From positions 1,426,001-1,490,000 of the forward strand of contig NZ_CP126970.1 in the NCBI RefSeq assembly GCF_030252185.1: 64,000 bases of DNA, in the 5' to 3' direction. Of this stretch, positions 1-9,556 are shown in pieces. A program made the position numbers and the translations under genes. The notes below the pieces were generated by a model that did not search any database, was not told the origin of the DNA, and was given only the letters and a program-made list of their open reading frames with translations. The DNA is from Corynebacterium suedekumii (lineage in GTDB: Bacteria; Actinomycetota; Actinomycetes; Mycobacteriales; Mycobacteriaceae). Positions within the stretch are counted from its first letter, which is position 1, and each line of letters begins with the position of its first letter.

Positions 1-2745
1 GCCATCGCCCACCAGGTGGTCACCGACTACCGGGGCACCCTCACCGCCACCCAGTCCGTGGCCACCGTCACCGAGAACCTGCTCGCCTTCATCGACGAGA
101 TGAACAACCAGGTCACCACACCGGAGGAGATAACCTCCGAGACCCACGCCCTGCTGACCACCCTCGAGGACCTGCCCAAGGGGCCGAGACAGCGGGTGGA
201 GAACTACACCAATGACGTGCAGAAGTGGATCGACCGCCAACGCGTCCGCCTCGACTACCTCCCCCTCGTCGAGACCCTGCGGGCCGAACTGGCGCGCCGG
301 GACGTGGTCACCTTCAACGAGCAGATGTCCGTCGCCGCCCGCCTGGCCGAGCAGCACCCGGAGGTCGGCACCGCCCAACGACGCCGCTACAAGGTGGTCA
401 TGCTCGACGAGTACCAGGACACCTCCCACGCCCAGCGGGTGCTGCTGCGCAGCCTGTTCGGCGCCGAGGAGGAGGGCCTGACCGTCACCGCCGTCGGCGA
501 TCCCATGCAGTCCATCTACGGCTGGCGCGGCGCCACCGCCGAGAACCTCAGCGCCTTCGTCGAGGACTTCCCCGTCAACGGGCAGCCCGCCCCGAAGCGG
601 GAACTGACCACCTCCTGGCGTAACCCGCCGGAGATCCTCACCCTGGCCAACGCCGTGTCCACCGAACTGCTCGGCTCCGGGCCCGACCGCGCCGTCGCCC
701 CGCTGGAACCCCGGCCGGGCGCCCCGGCCGGCGACGTCACCATAGGATTCTGGCGGGACCCCGCGGACGAGATCGCCTTCGTCGCCGACCGGATGGCCGC
801 CGAGTTTCATCGGGCACAGGCGGAACAGCGGAAGTTCACCGGCGCGGTGCTCATCCGCAAGAACCGGCACGCCACCGACATCGCCGAGGCCCTGGCCGAA
901 CGCGACATCCCCTACGAGATCGTCGGCCAGGGCGGGCTGCTCAGCGTGCCGGAGGTCGCCGACATCGTCGCCCTGGCCACCATGCTCATCCGGCCGCAGG
1001 ACACCACCGCCGCCCTGCGGGTGCTCACCGGGCCGCTCGTCGGCCTCGGCCTGGCCGACCTCGTGGCACTCGGCCGGCGGGCGAAGAACCTCGCCGGTCG
1101 TCCCGCCCGGGTCATCCACCCGGCCGAACCGCTCGCCCGGCTGGAGTCCCAGCTCGCCGAACTCACCGCCGGCCCGGCCGACCAGGTCGTCGGCCTCACC
1201 GACGCGGTGGCCGACCTGGGGGAGCGGGACCGCTACTCGGAGGAGGGCGTGCGCCGTCTCGAGCTGCTCGCCTCCCGCCTGCGGCAGCTGCGCACGCTCA
1301 GCCTGCCGAAGTCCCTGCCGGACCTGTTCGCCGACATCGAGAACACCTTCGGTGTGCGCACCGAGGTCCTCGCCCGGGGCGATGACGCCGGGGCCGCCCA
1401 CCTCGACCGCCTGGCGGACACCGTCGCCGCCTACTCCGGGGAGACACTGCCCGGGCTGCTCGACTACCTGGCACTGGCCGCCGAGCACGAGGGCGGGCTG
1501 GCGCCCGGCGAGGTGACCGTCCGTAGCGACCGGGTCCAGATCCTCACCGCCCACAAGGCCAAGGGCCTGGAGTGGGACGTGGTGAGCGTGCTCCACGCCG
1601 ACGACGCCACCTACAGGGCCACGGTGTCCACGTTCCTGACCAACGAGACCCGCGTGCCCGACCCCGACTTCGGCGCCCTGGCCGCCGACGACCGCAAGGA
1701 GTTCGAGGACCTGGCCAAGGAGTACATCAGGGAACGGCGCGACGCGGAGAAGGAGGAGGCCACCCGCCTGTTCTACGTGGCCGTCACCCGCACCGAGCGG
1801 GTCCTCACCGTCACCGGGTCGACGATGACCGCCAAGGGTGGGCCCTACGAGCACCTCGAGCGACTCCGTGACCTGGCCCCCGACGCCGTCGTCGCGTGGG
1901 AGACCTCCGGTGAGGATTCCGCCGACGACGGGGACGGGGACGTCGACAAGCAGGAGCAGGTACCCGAGGCGACGTTCCCGCACCTGCACCCCGGCGTGTC
2001 CGCCCTGAGCGGGGCGGACCTCGTGCGGGCCGCGATGGCGGAGCCGACGCCTGTGGCGCAGGGCGAGACCTTCGAGATCTGGGAGCGGGAGGCCACCGCG
2101 CTCATCGAGGAACACGAGGCGCTGCAGGCGCCGGTCGTCGAGGTGGAACTGCCGGGTGAGCTGACCGCCTCCGACCTGGTGGCGCTCAAGGCGGACCCGG
2201 TGCAGTTCGCGCGGCGCCAGCGCCGGCCCGTGCCGTTCAAACCGAACACCTACGCCAAGCGCGGCACCGCGTTCCACCAGTGGCTGGAGGACCGCTTCGG
2301 GGCGAGTTCCCTGCTCGACGAGGACCAGCTGCCCGGCATCGACGAGGAGATGATCGACACCGCCGAGCTGGAGCTGCTCAAGTCCCGGTTCACCGACAGT
2401 GAGTGGGCGGACCGCACCCCGGAACGGGTCGAGCAGCCCTTCGAGGTGACCATCGGGGATGCGGTGGTCCGGGGACGGATGGATGCGGTGTTCCGCGACC
2501 CGGACAACCCCGACGGGTGGCTGGTCGTCGACTGGAAGACCGGCCGGACGCCGACGGGGGCGGACCGGAAGGCCGCGATCATCCAGCTCGCGGTGTACCG
2601 GGAGGCGTGGTCGCGGATCATCGGCACGGACGCACCCGTGCGGGCGGCGTTCCACTACGTGGCCACCGGCGAGACCCTGGAGCCGCGGGACCTGCCGGAC
2701 CGGGCGGAGCTGGCGGCCCTGCTGACGTCCGCCACCTCCCGCTGA
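1..2745 (+). CDS. adnB: AdnB-like UvrD-family helicase-nuclease, 5' end outside window
   Basis: The frame is open from base 1, so the N-terminus including Walker A lies upstream of the window. Superfamily 1A motifs are visible: DEYQD (406-420), GDPMQSIYGWRGA (from about 496), a TSWRNP motif, TAHKAKGLEWD and LFYVAVTRTER. A C-terminal PD-(D/E)XK nuclease follows, with GTAFHQWLE, GRMDAVF and VVDWKTGR (about 2520-2545). Helicase plus RecB-like nuclease in one chain is the architecture of the actinobacterial AdnAB end-resection motor-nuclease, which acts in double-strand break repair. The following K+ channel, nudC and uvrD2 match the mycobacterial neighbourhood of adnB, so adnA would be expected just upstream. 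The choice of AdnB over AdnA rests on this gene order and is an inference. Confidence 0.85.
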   Translation, partial: AIAHQVVTDYRGTLTATQSVATVTENLLAFIDEMNNQVTTPEEITSETHALLTTLEDLPKGPRQRVENYTNDVQKWIDRQRVRLDYLPLVETLRAELARRDVVTFNEQMSVAARLAEQHPEVGTAQRRRYKVVMLDEYQDTSHAQRVLLRSLFGAEEEGLTVTAVGDPMQSIYGWRGATAENLSAFVEDFPVNGQPAPKRELTTSWRNPPEILTLANAVSTELLGSGPDRAVAPLEPRPGAPAGDVTIGFWRDPADEIAFVADRMAAEFHRAQAEQRKFTGAVLIRKNRHATDIAEALAERDIPYEIVGQGGLLSVPEVADIVALATMLIRPQDTTAALRVLTGPLVGLGLADLVALGRRAKNLAGRPARVIHPAEPLARLESQLAELTAGPADQVVGLTDAVADLGERDRYSEEGVRRLELLASRLRQLRTLSLPKSLPDLFADIENTFGVRTEVLARGDDAGAAHLDRLADTVAAYSGETLPGLLDYLALAAEHEGGLAPGEVTVRSDRVQILTAHKAKGLEWDVVSVLHADDATYRATVSTFLTNETRVPDPDFGALAADDRKEFEDLAKEYIRERRDAEKEEATRLFYVAVTRTERVLTVTGSTMTAKGGPYEHLERLRDLAPDAVVAWETSGEDSADDGDGDVDKQEQVPEATFPHLHPGVSALSGADLVRAAMAEPTPVAQGETFEIWEREATALIEEHEALQAPVVEVELPGELTASDLVALKADPVQFARRQRRPVPFKPNTYAKRGTAFHQWLEDRFGASSLLDEDQLPGIDEEMIDTAELELLKSRFTDSEWADRTPERVEQPFEVTIGDAVVRGRMDAVFRDPDNPDGWLVVDWKTGRTPTGADRKAAIIQLAVYREAWSRIIGTDAPVRAAFHYVATGETLEPRDLPDRAELAALLTSATSR

Positions 2746-2825
2746 CGTCCCGGTGACGGTGCCGATGGGACTAGGGTTATCGGAGTCAGAACGAGCCCAC
2801 CACAGGCCCTGGGAAGGAGCGTGCC

Positions 2826-3902
2826 ATGCGTGATCGGATCCGTGACCGGTTCCGCGGTGACACCGAGCTGAGCAAGCTGCCGGATCACGCGTTGCTGGGG
2901 ATCATCAACATCCCCGGGTCGGTGCAGGCCAGCCCGTGGGCCCTCATCGGGCGGCGGATGCTCTACGCCCTGGTGCTGCTGTTCTTCGTGGCGGCGATCG
3001 TGTACTTCGACAAGGACGGCTACACCGAGGACCTCACGTTCATCGACGCCTTCTACTATTCCGCCGTGTCCCTGTCCACGACCGGCTACGGCGACATCAC
3101 GCCGGTGACGCAGTCGGCGCGGCTGATCAACATCATCATCATCACCCCGATCCGGATCGCCTTCGTCATCCTGCTCGTCGGCACGACGCTGTCGGTGCTG
3201 ACGGAGAATTCCCGGAAATCGTTGCAGATCCAGCGCTGGAGGAAGAACGTGCGTAACCACACCATCGTCATCGGCTACGGCACCAAGGGCCGCTCGGCGG
3301 TCTCGGCGCTGCTCGCCGACGGCGTCCCCGCCAACCACATCGTCGTCGTGGACACGGACAAGGCGTCGCTGGCGCGGGCCGAGAACCAGGGCCTGGTCAC
3401 CGTCTACGGCAACGGCACGAAGGCGGAGGTGCTCAAGATCGCCGGCGTCGGCCGGGCGCGCGCCGTCGTCGTCGCCCCCAACTCGGACGACACCGCGGTG
3501 CTCATCACCCTGTCGGTCCGCGAGATCGCGCCGTCGGCGATGATCGTCGCCAGCGTCCGCGAATCCGAGAACCAGCACCTGCTCGAGCAGTCCGGCGCCG
3601 ATTCGGTGGTCATCTCCTCCGAGACCGCCGGCCGCCTCCTCGGCCTGGCCACCGTCACCCCCACCGTCGTGGAGATGATGGAGGACCTGCTCAGCCCCGA
3701 CGAGGGTTTCTCCGTCGCCGAGCGCCCCATCGCCGAGGACGAGGTGGGTGCCAACCCGCGGCACCTCGCAGACATCGTCCTCGGCCTCGTCCGCTCCGGT
3801 GAGCTCTACCGCATCGACTCGCCCGAGGCCGAGACCGTCGAGCCGGGCGACCGCCTGCTCTACATCCGCCGCGTGACCGGGGAGGACGTGAAGCGTCCGT
3901 GA
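2826..3902 (+). CDS. Potassium channel with RCK (TrkA-N/TrkA-C) domain
   Basis: This 358-residue protein has an N-terminal pore module: a hydrophobic helix at about 38-58, a pore loop with the K+ selectivity filter TGYGD at about residues 86-90, and a second helix at about 100-125. A cytoplasmic RCK module follows, with a Rossmann fold beginning TIVIGYGTKG near residue 146 and an acidic VVDTD strand end. A TrkA-C-like end completes it. It is a two-TM ligand-gated K+ channel of the MthK/Kch type in the cell membrane. The ATG at 2826 has a good ribosome binding site (GGAAGGAG). Its stop overlaps the next gene's GTG by 4 bases (GTGA), so translation with nudC is probably coupled. Confidence 0.9.
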   Translation: MRDRIRDRFRGDTELSKLPDHALLGIINIPGSVQASPWALIGRRMLYALVLLFFVAAIVYFDKDGYTEDLTFIDAFYYSAVSLSTTGYGDITPVTQSARLINIIIITPIRIAFVILLVGTTLSVLTENSRKSLQIQRWRKNVRNHTIVIGYGTKGRSAVSALLADGVPANHIVVVDTDKASLARAENQGLVTVYGNGTKAEVLKIAGVGRARAVVVAPNSDDTAVLITLSVREIAPSAMIVASVRESENQHLLEQSGADSVVISSETAGRLLGLATVTPTVVEMMEDLLSPDEGFSVAERPIAEDEVGANPRHLADIVLGLVRSGELYRIDSPEAETVEPGDRLLYIRRVTGEDVKRP

Positions 3903-4618
3903 CGGATTTCCTCCCCGTCGACCCCGCCGGCGCCGTCCCGGTCGACGCTGCCGGCATTCCCGTCCGCGTGTCGACGTCGCCCGCTCCCGCCGCCCCGCAC
4001 GTCCACCTCGGCGGTGGACACTGGGCGGTGCGCGTCCCCTCGGTGGCGGGGCTCGGCACGGGCGTGCGCCCGGCCCGCGCCTTCGCCGGTGACCGCGACA
4101 TCTCCCGCGCCGTCGCCCTGCTGCGCCACCGCGACCGGCACCTGTTCGACCCCGCGGACGGCTCGACCCTGGCCTACGACGATGACGGCATCCGGGCGGC
4201 CGGCGCCTCCGGACGCGAGCTCTACCCCCGGGTCGACCCGGCCGTCATCGGGCTGATCCGCCGGGCGGACACCGAGGCGATCCTGCTCGGCCGAGGGGTG
4301 GACCGTCCCTACTTCTCCCTGATCGCCGGCTACGTCGACCCAGGCGAGACCCTCGAGGAGGCAGTCGCCCGCGAGGCCTTCGAGGAGACCGGCCGGCGCA
4401 TCACCGAGGTGACCTACTGGGGCAGCCAGCCCTGGGCCGTCAGCGGCTCCATCATGGTCGGCTTCACCGCCGTGACCTCCGACATCGACGCGGTCGCGGG
4501 CACCGACGGCGAGCTCGCGGAGATCCGCTGGGCCACCCGCGACGACCTCACACACCTGCCCCTGGCCGGGGAAGGGTCGATCGCGCATGCGATGATCACG
4601 GCATGGAGGAACGCGTAA
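3899..4618 (+). CDS. nudC: NADH pyrophosphatase (NUDIX hydrolase)
   Basis: The 239-residue protein has an intact NUDIX box at about residues 144-166: GYVDPGETLEEA, then REAFEETG, fitting GX5EX7REUXEEXGU. NudC enzymes hydrolyse NADH/NAD to NMN(H) and AMP and can remove NAD caps from RNA. The N-terminal half resembles the NUDIX-like N-terminal domain of NudC, but I see no CxxC zinc ribbon, so a zinc-free variant is likely. It starts with GTG overlapping the channel stop, and its TAA is followed immediately by the GTG of uvrD2, giving a tightly packed operon. The C-terminal SQPWAVSGSIMVGF stretch resembles the NudC SQPWPFPxS signature and supports NudC over other NUDIX families. Confidence 0.85.
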   Translation: MTDFLPVDPAGAVPVDAAGIPVRVSTSPAPAAPHVHLGGGHWAVRVPSVAGLGTGVRPARAFAGDRDISRAVALLRHRDRHLFDPADGSTLAYDDDGIRAAGASGRELYPRVDPAVIGLIRRADTEAILLGRGVDRPYFSLIAGYVDPGETLEEAVAREAFEETGRRITEVTYWGSQPWAVSGSIMVGFTAVTSDIDAVAGTDGELAEIRWATRDDLTHLPLAGEGSIAHAMITAWRNA

Positions 4619-6663
4619 GTGATTGATCTCAACGACCTCGACGACGACCAGCGCGTCGCCGCCTCCGCCCCCCGCGGCCCGGTGTGCATCCTCGCCGGCG
4701 CCGGCACGGGCAAGACCCGCACCATCACCTACCGGATCGCCCACCTCATCGACGCCGGCTTCGTCAGCCCCAACCGCGTCCTGGCCGTGACCTTCACCTC
4801 CCGGGCCGCCGGCGAGATGCGCCACCGTCTCGGGCTCATGGGCATCGGGGGAGTGCAGGCCCGCACCTTCCACGCCGCCGCCCGCCGCCAGCTCGCCTAC
4901 TTCTGGCCCCAGGTCGCCGGTGACCTGCCGTGGCGCCTGCTGGACAACAAGTTCCCCCTCGTCGGCCGGGCCGCCCGCTCCGTCGGCGTCGAATCCTCCA
5001 AGGAGAACGTCCGCGACCTGCTCGGCGAGATCGAGTGGTCCAAGGCCACCCTCATCTCCCCGGACCAGTACGTCGAGCACATGGCCGGCTCGAGCCGCAC
5101 CCCGCCCGTGCCGCCGGAGAAGGTCGCCGAGGTCTACCGACGCTACGAGGCCGGCAAGACCACCGAGGACGGCATGCTCCTCGACTTCGACGACCTGCTC
5201 CTCCACGTCGCCGGCGCCCTGGAGAACGCCCCCGGCGTGTCCGAGGAGTTCCGCGAGCAGTACCGCACCTTCGTCGTCGACGAGTACCAGGACGTCACCC
5301 CCTCCAGCAGCGCGTCCTGCGCGCCTGGCTCGGTGACCGCGACGACCTCACCGTCGTCGGCGACGCCAACCAGACCATCTACTCCTTCACCGGGGCGACC
5401 CCCGACTACCTGCTGGACTTCTCCCGGACCTACGACAACGCCACCGTGGTCAAACTCCAGCGCGACTACCGCTCCACCCCGCAGGTGACGGACCTGGCCA
5501 ACACCGTCATCGGCAGGGCCACCGGCCGGGTGGCCGGCACCCGCCTGGAACTGCAGGGCATGCGTCCGCCCGGCCCGCAGCCGACGTTCAACGCCTACGA
5601 TGACGAACCCACCGAGGCCCGCGAGGTCGCCGGGAAGATCCTCACCCTGCTCAACCAGGGTGTGCCCGCCAGCGAGATCGCCGTGCTCTACCGCATCAAC
5701 GCCCAGTCCCAGGTCTTCGAGCAGGCACTCGCCGACGCCGGCATCGTCTACCAGGTCCGCGGCGGCGACGGCTTCTTCACCCGCCCCGAGGTCCGCCAGG
5801 CGATCAGCGAACTCGTCCGCGTCGCCCAACGCACCGACCTGCCGGATGACCCGGTCCGCATCACCCGCGCGGCACTCGCCCCGCTCGGCCTGACCCCCAC
5901 CGAACCCGAGGGCGCCCAGGCCCGTGAACGCTGGCAGTCCCTCTCGGCCCTCGTCGACCTCGTCGAGGAACTCGTCCGCGCCACGCCGGACCTCGACATG
6001 ACCGGCGTGCTCGTCGCCCTGCGTCAACGCGCCGAGGCCAAGCACCCGCCCACCGTTGAGGGTGTGACACTCGCCAGCCTCCACGCCGCCAAGGGCCTGG
6101 AATGGGACGCCGTCTTCCTCGTCGGCCTGGTGGAGAACACCCTGCCTATCAGCCACGCCATCAAGGCCGGCGACCACCAGGTGGAGGAGGAACGCCGCCT
6201 GTTCTACGTCGGCATCACCCGCGCCCGCGAACACCTCCACCTGTCCTGGGCGCTCGCCCGCCAGGAGGGCGGCCGCAAGTCCCGCAGCCGCTCCCGTTTC
6301 CTCGACGGCATCGTGCCCGAGCTCGAGATCGAGAAGGTCCCCGCCCGCACCGTGCGCCCCAAGCGTTGCCGCGTGTGCGGCCGACCGCTGGGCACCCCCT
6401 CCGAGAAGGTGCTCGGCCGGCACGAGGACTGCCCGTCCGGGGCCGACGAGGAGGTCTTCGAGACCCTGCGTGCCTGGCGCTCCGAGATCGCCGCCGAAGC
6501 CAACGTCCCCGCCTACATCATCTTCTCCGACGCCACCCTCATGGCCGTCGCCGAGGCACTGCCCCGCGACGAACCTGAACTTCTCGACGTCCCCGGCATC
6601 GGCCCCGTCAAGGTCGAACGCTACGGCCCACAGCTGCTCGCCGTGCTCGACAGCTTCCGCTGA
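4619..6663 (+). pseudogene. uvrD2: ATP-dependent helicase UvrD2, broken by a one-base frameshift
   Basis: Two frames together make one UvrD2 of about 681 residues, close to the family length of about 700. The first frame (from GTG 4619) has Walker [10 protein letters not shown] near residue 30 and the DEYQD box ending just before the break. The second frame supplies [32 protein letters not shown] and LFYVGITRARE, a CxxC...C zinc motif (CRVCGRP...CPS) and a C-terminal HRDC domain, the UvrD2 hallmark. The frames switch at the C run 5298-5302. Six Cs instead of five would restore [15 protein letters not shown]. As read, the first product loses its motor C-half and the second lacks Walker A. UvrD2 is reported essential in mycobacteria, so a sequencing error is a serious alternative to a real pseudogene. 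Confidence 0.85.
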
Positions 6664-6680
6664 CCGGCGTCCGGGAGTGC

Positions 6681-7523
6681 TCAGAAGCACAACGGGCAGC
6701 GCCGGTGCGTCCCCCACGTGTCGGACTCATCCCCGCCGTACGGGTCCACCGTGACCACCTGCCCCGGTGCCGGGATCACCGGCGGACGCCCGGGCGGTGC
6801 CGGCGCCCCGCACAACGCCAGCGCCCACGCCGCCAGCCGCGCCGCCGTCGCCGCCACCACCACCGGATCCGGCTGCGAGGGCCCACCCGGCATCTGGGTG
6901 ACCACCCGGTGCCAGAACCCGTCCACATCCGTCCGGTGCAGATCAGCGCACAACGGGCACGGGCCACGCCCGTCCATCCGCACCGGCCCGACCATCCCAC
7001 GCTGATCGACGATCGCCCCCGGCACCCAGGTGCGGGCGAAACGGGTGAGCATCGGTGCCATCGCCTTCGAGTGCGCCAGGCGGTCCGCCACGATCACCGG
7101 CACCGGCGGGTCCCGGTCAATGTCCGCCTCCGCCAGGTAGACGAACTCCGACTCGCCCTTGACCGGCTGTCGCACCGTCACCCCCGACCCCCGCAGCAGC
7201 GCCGAGGTGGCCTCCGCCAACCGCCCCCGACCCAGCAGGACCACCTGGTACTCGGCCACCGGCACGAGAATCCGGTAGACCTCGAGATCATCGAGCAGGC
7301 TGGCGGCAGCCTCCCGACCCAGACCCGCCTCGTGCAGCAACGTCCGCAACTCGCTCCGGGTCCGTGGCCGACGGGCACTGAGCAGCCCCGCGACCAGCAT
7401 CGGCGCATGCGTGGTCTCCACGATCCCCGCCCGCGTCGCATCCAGGCCGAACTGCACCGCGTCCCGGCCCCGCAGGAACACATGCGCCCCCGTGGCCAGA
7501 CGCAGCGCGTCAACATCCCCCAT
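6681..7523 (-). CDS. Stand-alone TOMM cyclodehydratase-like (E1/ThiF-related) protein
   Basis: About 280 residues from the preferred ATG at 7523, which has a GAGGGGG ribosome binding site; a GTG at 7550 would add nine residues. The N-terminal part resembles the leader-peptide-binding / winged-helix region of actinobacterial bacteriocin-biosynthesis cyclodehydratase-like proteins. A Rossmann-like segment (YQVVLLGRGRLAEA) follows. The C-terminal half carries two widely separated CPLC pairs (CPLCADLHRTD and the terminal CPLCF), which fit a four-cysteine zinc site like that of E1-like cyclodehydratases. There is no YcaO partner, precursor peptide or transporter nearby, so a RiPP pathway role is not supported here. 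It is divergent from the metallopeptidase gene at 7568. Family placement is moderately certain and function unknown. Confidence 0.6.
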   Translation of the reverse strand: MGDVDALRLATGAHVFLRGRDAVQFGLDATRAGIVETTHAPMLVAGLLSARRPRTRSELRTLLHEAGLGREAAASLLDDLEVYRILVPVAEYQVVLLGRGRLAEATSALLRGSGVTVRQPVKGESEFVYLAEADIDRDPPVPVIVADRLAHSKAMAPMLTRFARTWVPGAIVDQRGMVGPVRMDGRGPCPLCADLHRTDVDGFWHRVVTQMPGGPSQPDPVVVAATAARLAAWALALCGAPAPPGRPPVIPAPGQVVTVDPYGGDESDTWGTHRRCPLCF

Positions 7524-7567
7524 GGTGAAAACCCCCTCGGTGTCACCCACAGATACACTTGACCTCC

Positions 7568-8059
7568 ATGCTGCCCGAGATCGAGGTGATCCGCTCGCCG
7601 CGCCGCACCCGGACGGTGCAGGCGCGGTTCGTCGACGGCCGGGTCGTGGTCCGTATCCCCGCCCGGATGACCGCGGCGGAGGAGCAGGCGGCGGTGGCCA
7701 GCATCGTCACCAAACTGCAGAAGAAGTCGGCCTCCACCAGGATCTCCGACGAATCACTGGAGGAACGGGCGCGGGTGCTCAACGCCTCCGTCCTTGACGG
7801 GCGTGCCCGCCTCGGCTCCATCCGGTGGGTGAGCAACCAGCACAACCGATGGGGGTCCTGCACCACGGCGACCGGGGACATCCGGATCACCGACCGCCTG
7901 AAGAACGTCCCCGGCTACGTCCTCGACGCCGTGATCGTCCACGAGCTGACCCACACGTTCATCCCCGGGCACGGGCCAGACTTCTGGGACTGGGCCGACC
8001 GGGCACCCAAGGCCGAACGGGCCAAGGGGTACCTGGAGGCGCTGCAGCGCCTGGGTTAG
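7568..8059 (+). CDS. YgjP-type M48-like metallopeptidase (DUF45)
   Basis: This protein of about 163 residues carries the zincin motif HELTH near the C-terminus (VIVHELTHTFIPGHG) with a downstream histidine and aromatic cluster as third-ligand region, and the family signature NRWGSCT. These features define the YgjP/DUF45 family of small cytoplasmic metallopeptidases, whose substrates are not established. ATG 7568 is preferred over an in-frame TTG at 7559. No clear ribosome binding site precedes it, and a GATACACT-like -10 lies just upstream, so the transcript may be leaderless. It is divergent from the cyclodehydratase-like gene. Its stop overlaps the stop of the convergent zincin gene by about 3 bases. 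Confidence 0.85.
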   Translation: MLPEIEVIRSPRRTRTVQARFVDGRVVVRIPARMTAAEEQAAVASIVTKLQKKSASTRISDESLEERARVLNASVLDGRARLGSIRWVSNQHNRWGSCTTATGDIRITDRLKNVPGYVLDAVIVHELTHTFIPGHGPDFWDWADRAPKAERAKGYLEALQRLG

Positions 8060-9474
8060 TTCTTCGCCGGGCCCTCGGGATCCTCGGGGTCCTCGGGGGA
8101 ATCCGGGGTGTCGGGGCCGTCCGGGTTCCCACCCTTCTCCGCCTCGCCGCGGAGCATCTCCTCGAGCTTGGCGAACTCCTCGTCGAAGGTGTCGTCGGTG
8201 CCCTCATCGAGGAGGCCGTCGATGTAGTCGGCGGAGTTGTCCAGGTGCTCGGCGGTGGGCATGAGGTCAGGGTGCTCCCACACCTTGTCGCGGCGCTCCT
8301 GGCCCACCGCGACGTCGACGCGGCGCCACAGCTCGGCAGCCTCGGCGACCTTGGGGGCGTTGAACTCGATGCCCACGATCTTGGCGAACGCCTGCTCGGC
8401 GGAGCCGCCGGTGGCACGGCGACGTCGCCACGCCTCCGTCATCGCCGCAGTGGAGGGGATGCGCTCGCCCATGGCGGCGGTGACCACGTGCTCGACCCAG
8501 CCCTCGACGAGCGCCAGCAGGGTCTCCAGGCGGGAGACGGCCTGGGCGTTGCGGGAGCTGATCCGCGGGGACAGGTCCATGCCCTGCAGACGCTGCATCG
8601 CGTCCTGGATGGCGGCCGGGTCACCGGACTCGAGGTTGAGCTCGCGGGTGGCCTCCTCGATGTGGGAGGTGTCGATGACCAGCCCGGCCGCGTACTCCTC
8701 GACGGAGGAGACGAGACGCTCCACCAGCCACGGGACGTGGCGGTAGAGGCGCTGGCGTGCGGACTCGCGGGCCGCGATGTAGACCATGACCTCCTGGCCG
8801 GCGACATCGAGATCCTTCGCGGCGCGGGAGATGTTCTCCGGCAGCAGGGCCGTGACGTCGGTCGGCGCGACCGGCAGACCGAAATCGGAGCCGGTGATCG
8901 CCTGCTTGGCCAGATCACCCAGGGCGTTGCCCAGCTGCATGCCGAAGTTCATGCCCGACATCTGATTCATCATCTGCAGCATCGGTCCCATCATCTCCCG
9001 GGCCTCCTCGGGCAGGGACTCCAGCTGCGCCTCGTTCATGTGCTGGGCGACGGGCGTGACCATGCGCTTCCACATGGGCAGCGTCTCCGTCAGCCAGGTC
9101 TCCGCGTTCCACGCCACGACCTTCCCGGAGGAGGTGGGCAGCTCCGTGGCGTCATCGAGCCACAGCTCGGCCAGGCGCACGGCCTCCTCCACCGCAGTGG
9201 TGTCCTGCTGGCGCACCGGGGTGACCTGACCGATCTGCTGGCGGGCGATGCGTTCGGCCATGGCGTAATTGACGGGGCCGGACCCCTCGGGGGAGTTCAT
9301 CGTCGACCCCATGCCGGACAGCATCTGCCCGAACTGGTTGAGCATGTCACCTAAGCCGCCAGAGCCGTCGGCCCCGCCCATACCGAACGCGCCGAACGGG
9401 TTCTGGTCGCGGCGACGGTCATCGTCATCGTCGTCGCCTGGTCCGAAGGAAAATCCGAATCCGCCTGTATTCAT
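8056..9474 (-). CDS. Zinc-dependent metalloprotease-like protein, DUF2342/zincin_2 family
   Basis: A 472-residue protein starting at ATG 9474 with a Gly/Asp-rich N-terminus (run of six Asp at about residues 14-19) and a Met/Gly-rich region. Conserved family blocks are visible: RLYRHVPWLVERLVSSVEEY, then AAGLVIDTSHIEEA, and ALVEGWVEHVV near residue 330, the region corresponding to the zincin helix of this actinobacterial family. Related proteins are annotated as zinc-dependent metalloproteases or F420-associated proteins, without a proven activity. The C-terminal 30 residues are rich in Asp, Pro and Glu. The open frame extends upstream, but that part overlaps the divergent PDZ protease gene. 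The gene lies next to that protease, as in mycobacteria. Confidence 0.8.
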   Translation of the reverse strand: MNTGGFGFSFGPGDDDDDDRRRDQNPFGAFGMGGADGSGGLGDMLNQFGQMLSGMGSTMNSPEGSGPVNYAMAERIARQQIGQVTPVRQQDTTAVEEAVRLAELWLDDATELPTSSGKVVAWNAETWLTETLPMWKRMVTPVAQHMNEAQLESLPEEAREMMGPMLQMMNQMSGMNFGMQLGNALGDLAKQAITGSDFGLPVAPTDVTALLPENISRAAKDLDVAGQEVMVYIAARESARQRLYRHVPWLVERLVSSVEEYAAGLVIDTSHIEEATRELNLESGDPAAIQDAMQRLQGMDLSPRISSRNAQAVSRLETLLALVEGWVEHVVTAAMGERIPSTAAMTEAWRRRRATGGSAEQAFAKIVGIEFNAPKVAEAAELWRRVDVAVGQERRDKVWEHPDLMPTAEHLDNSADYIDGLLDEGTDDTFDEEFAKLEEMLRGEAEKGGNPDGPDTPDSPEDPEDPEGPAKN

Positions 9475-9556
9475 GGTGCCCAATCTACCGGCCACCCTCC
9501 CGGCCCGGCCATGCCGGAGACAACGCTGACAGCGAACACAGGTACCCTGATGTCCC

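Noticed and set aside
5290..5310. Programmed frameshifting in uvrD2
   Set aside because: No slippery heptamer or obvious downstream structure is present, and UvrD2 is not known to use frameshifting; a missing C is simpler.
7523..7567. whiB7-like or kinase gene between uvrD2 and the cyclodehydratase-like gene, as in mycobacteria
   Set aside because: The interval from 6664 to 6681 is only a few bases and no WhiB-type cysteine motif is encoded nearby.
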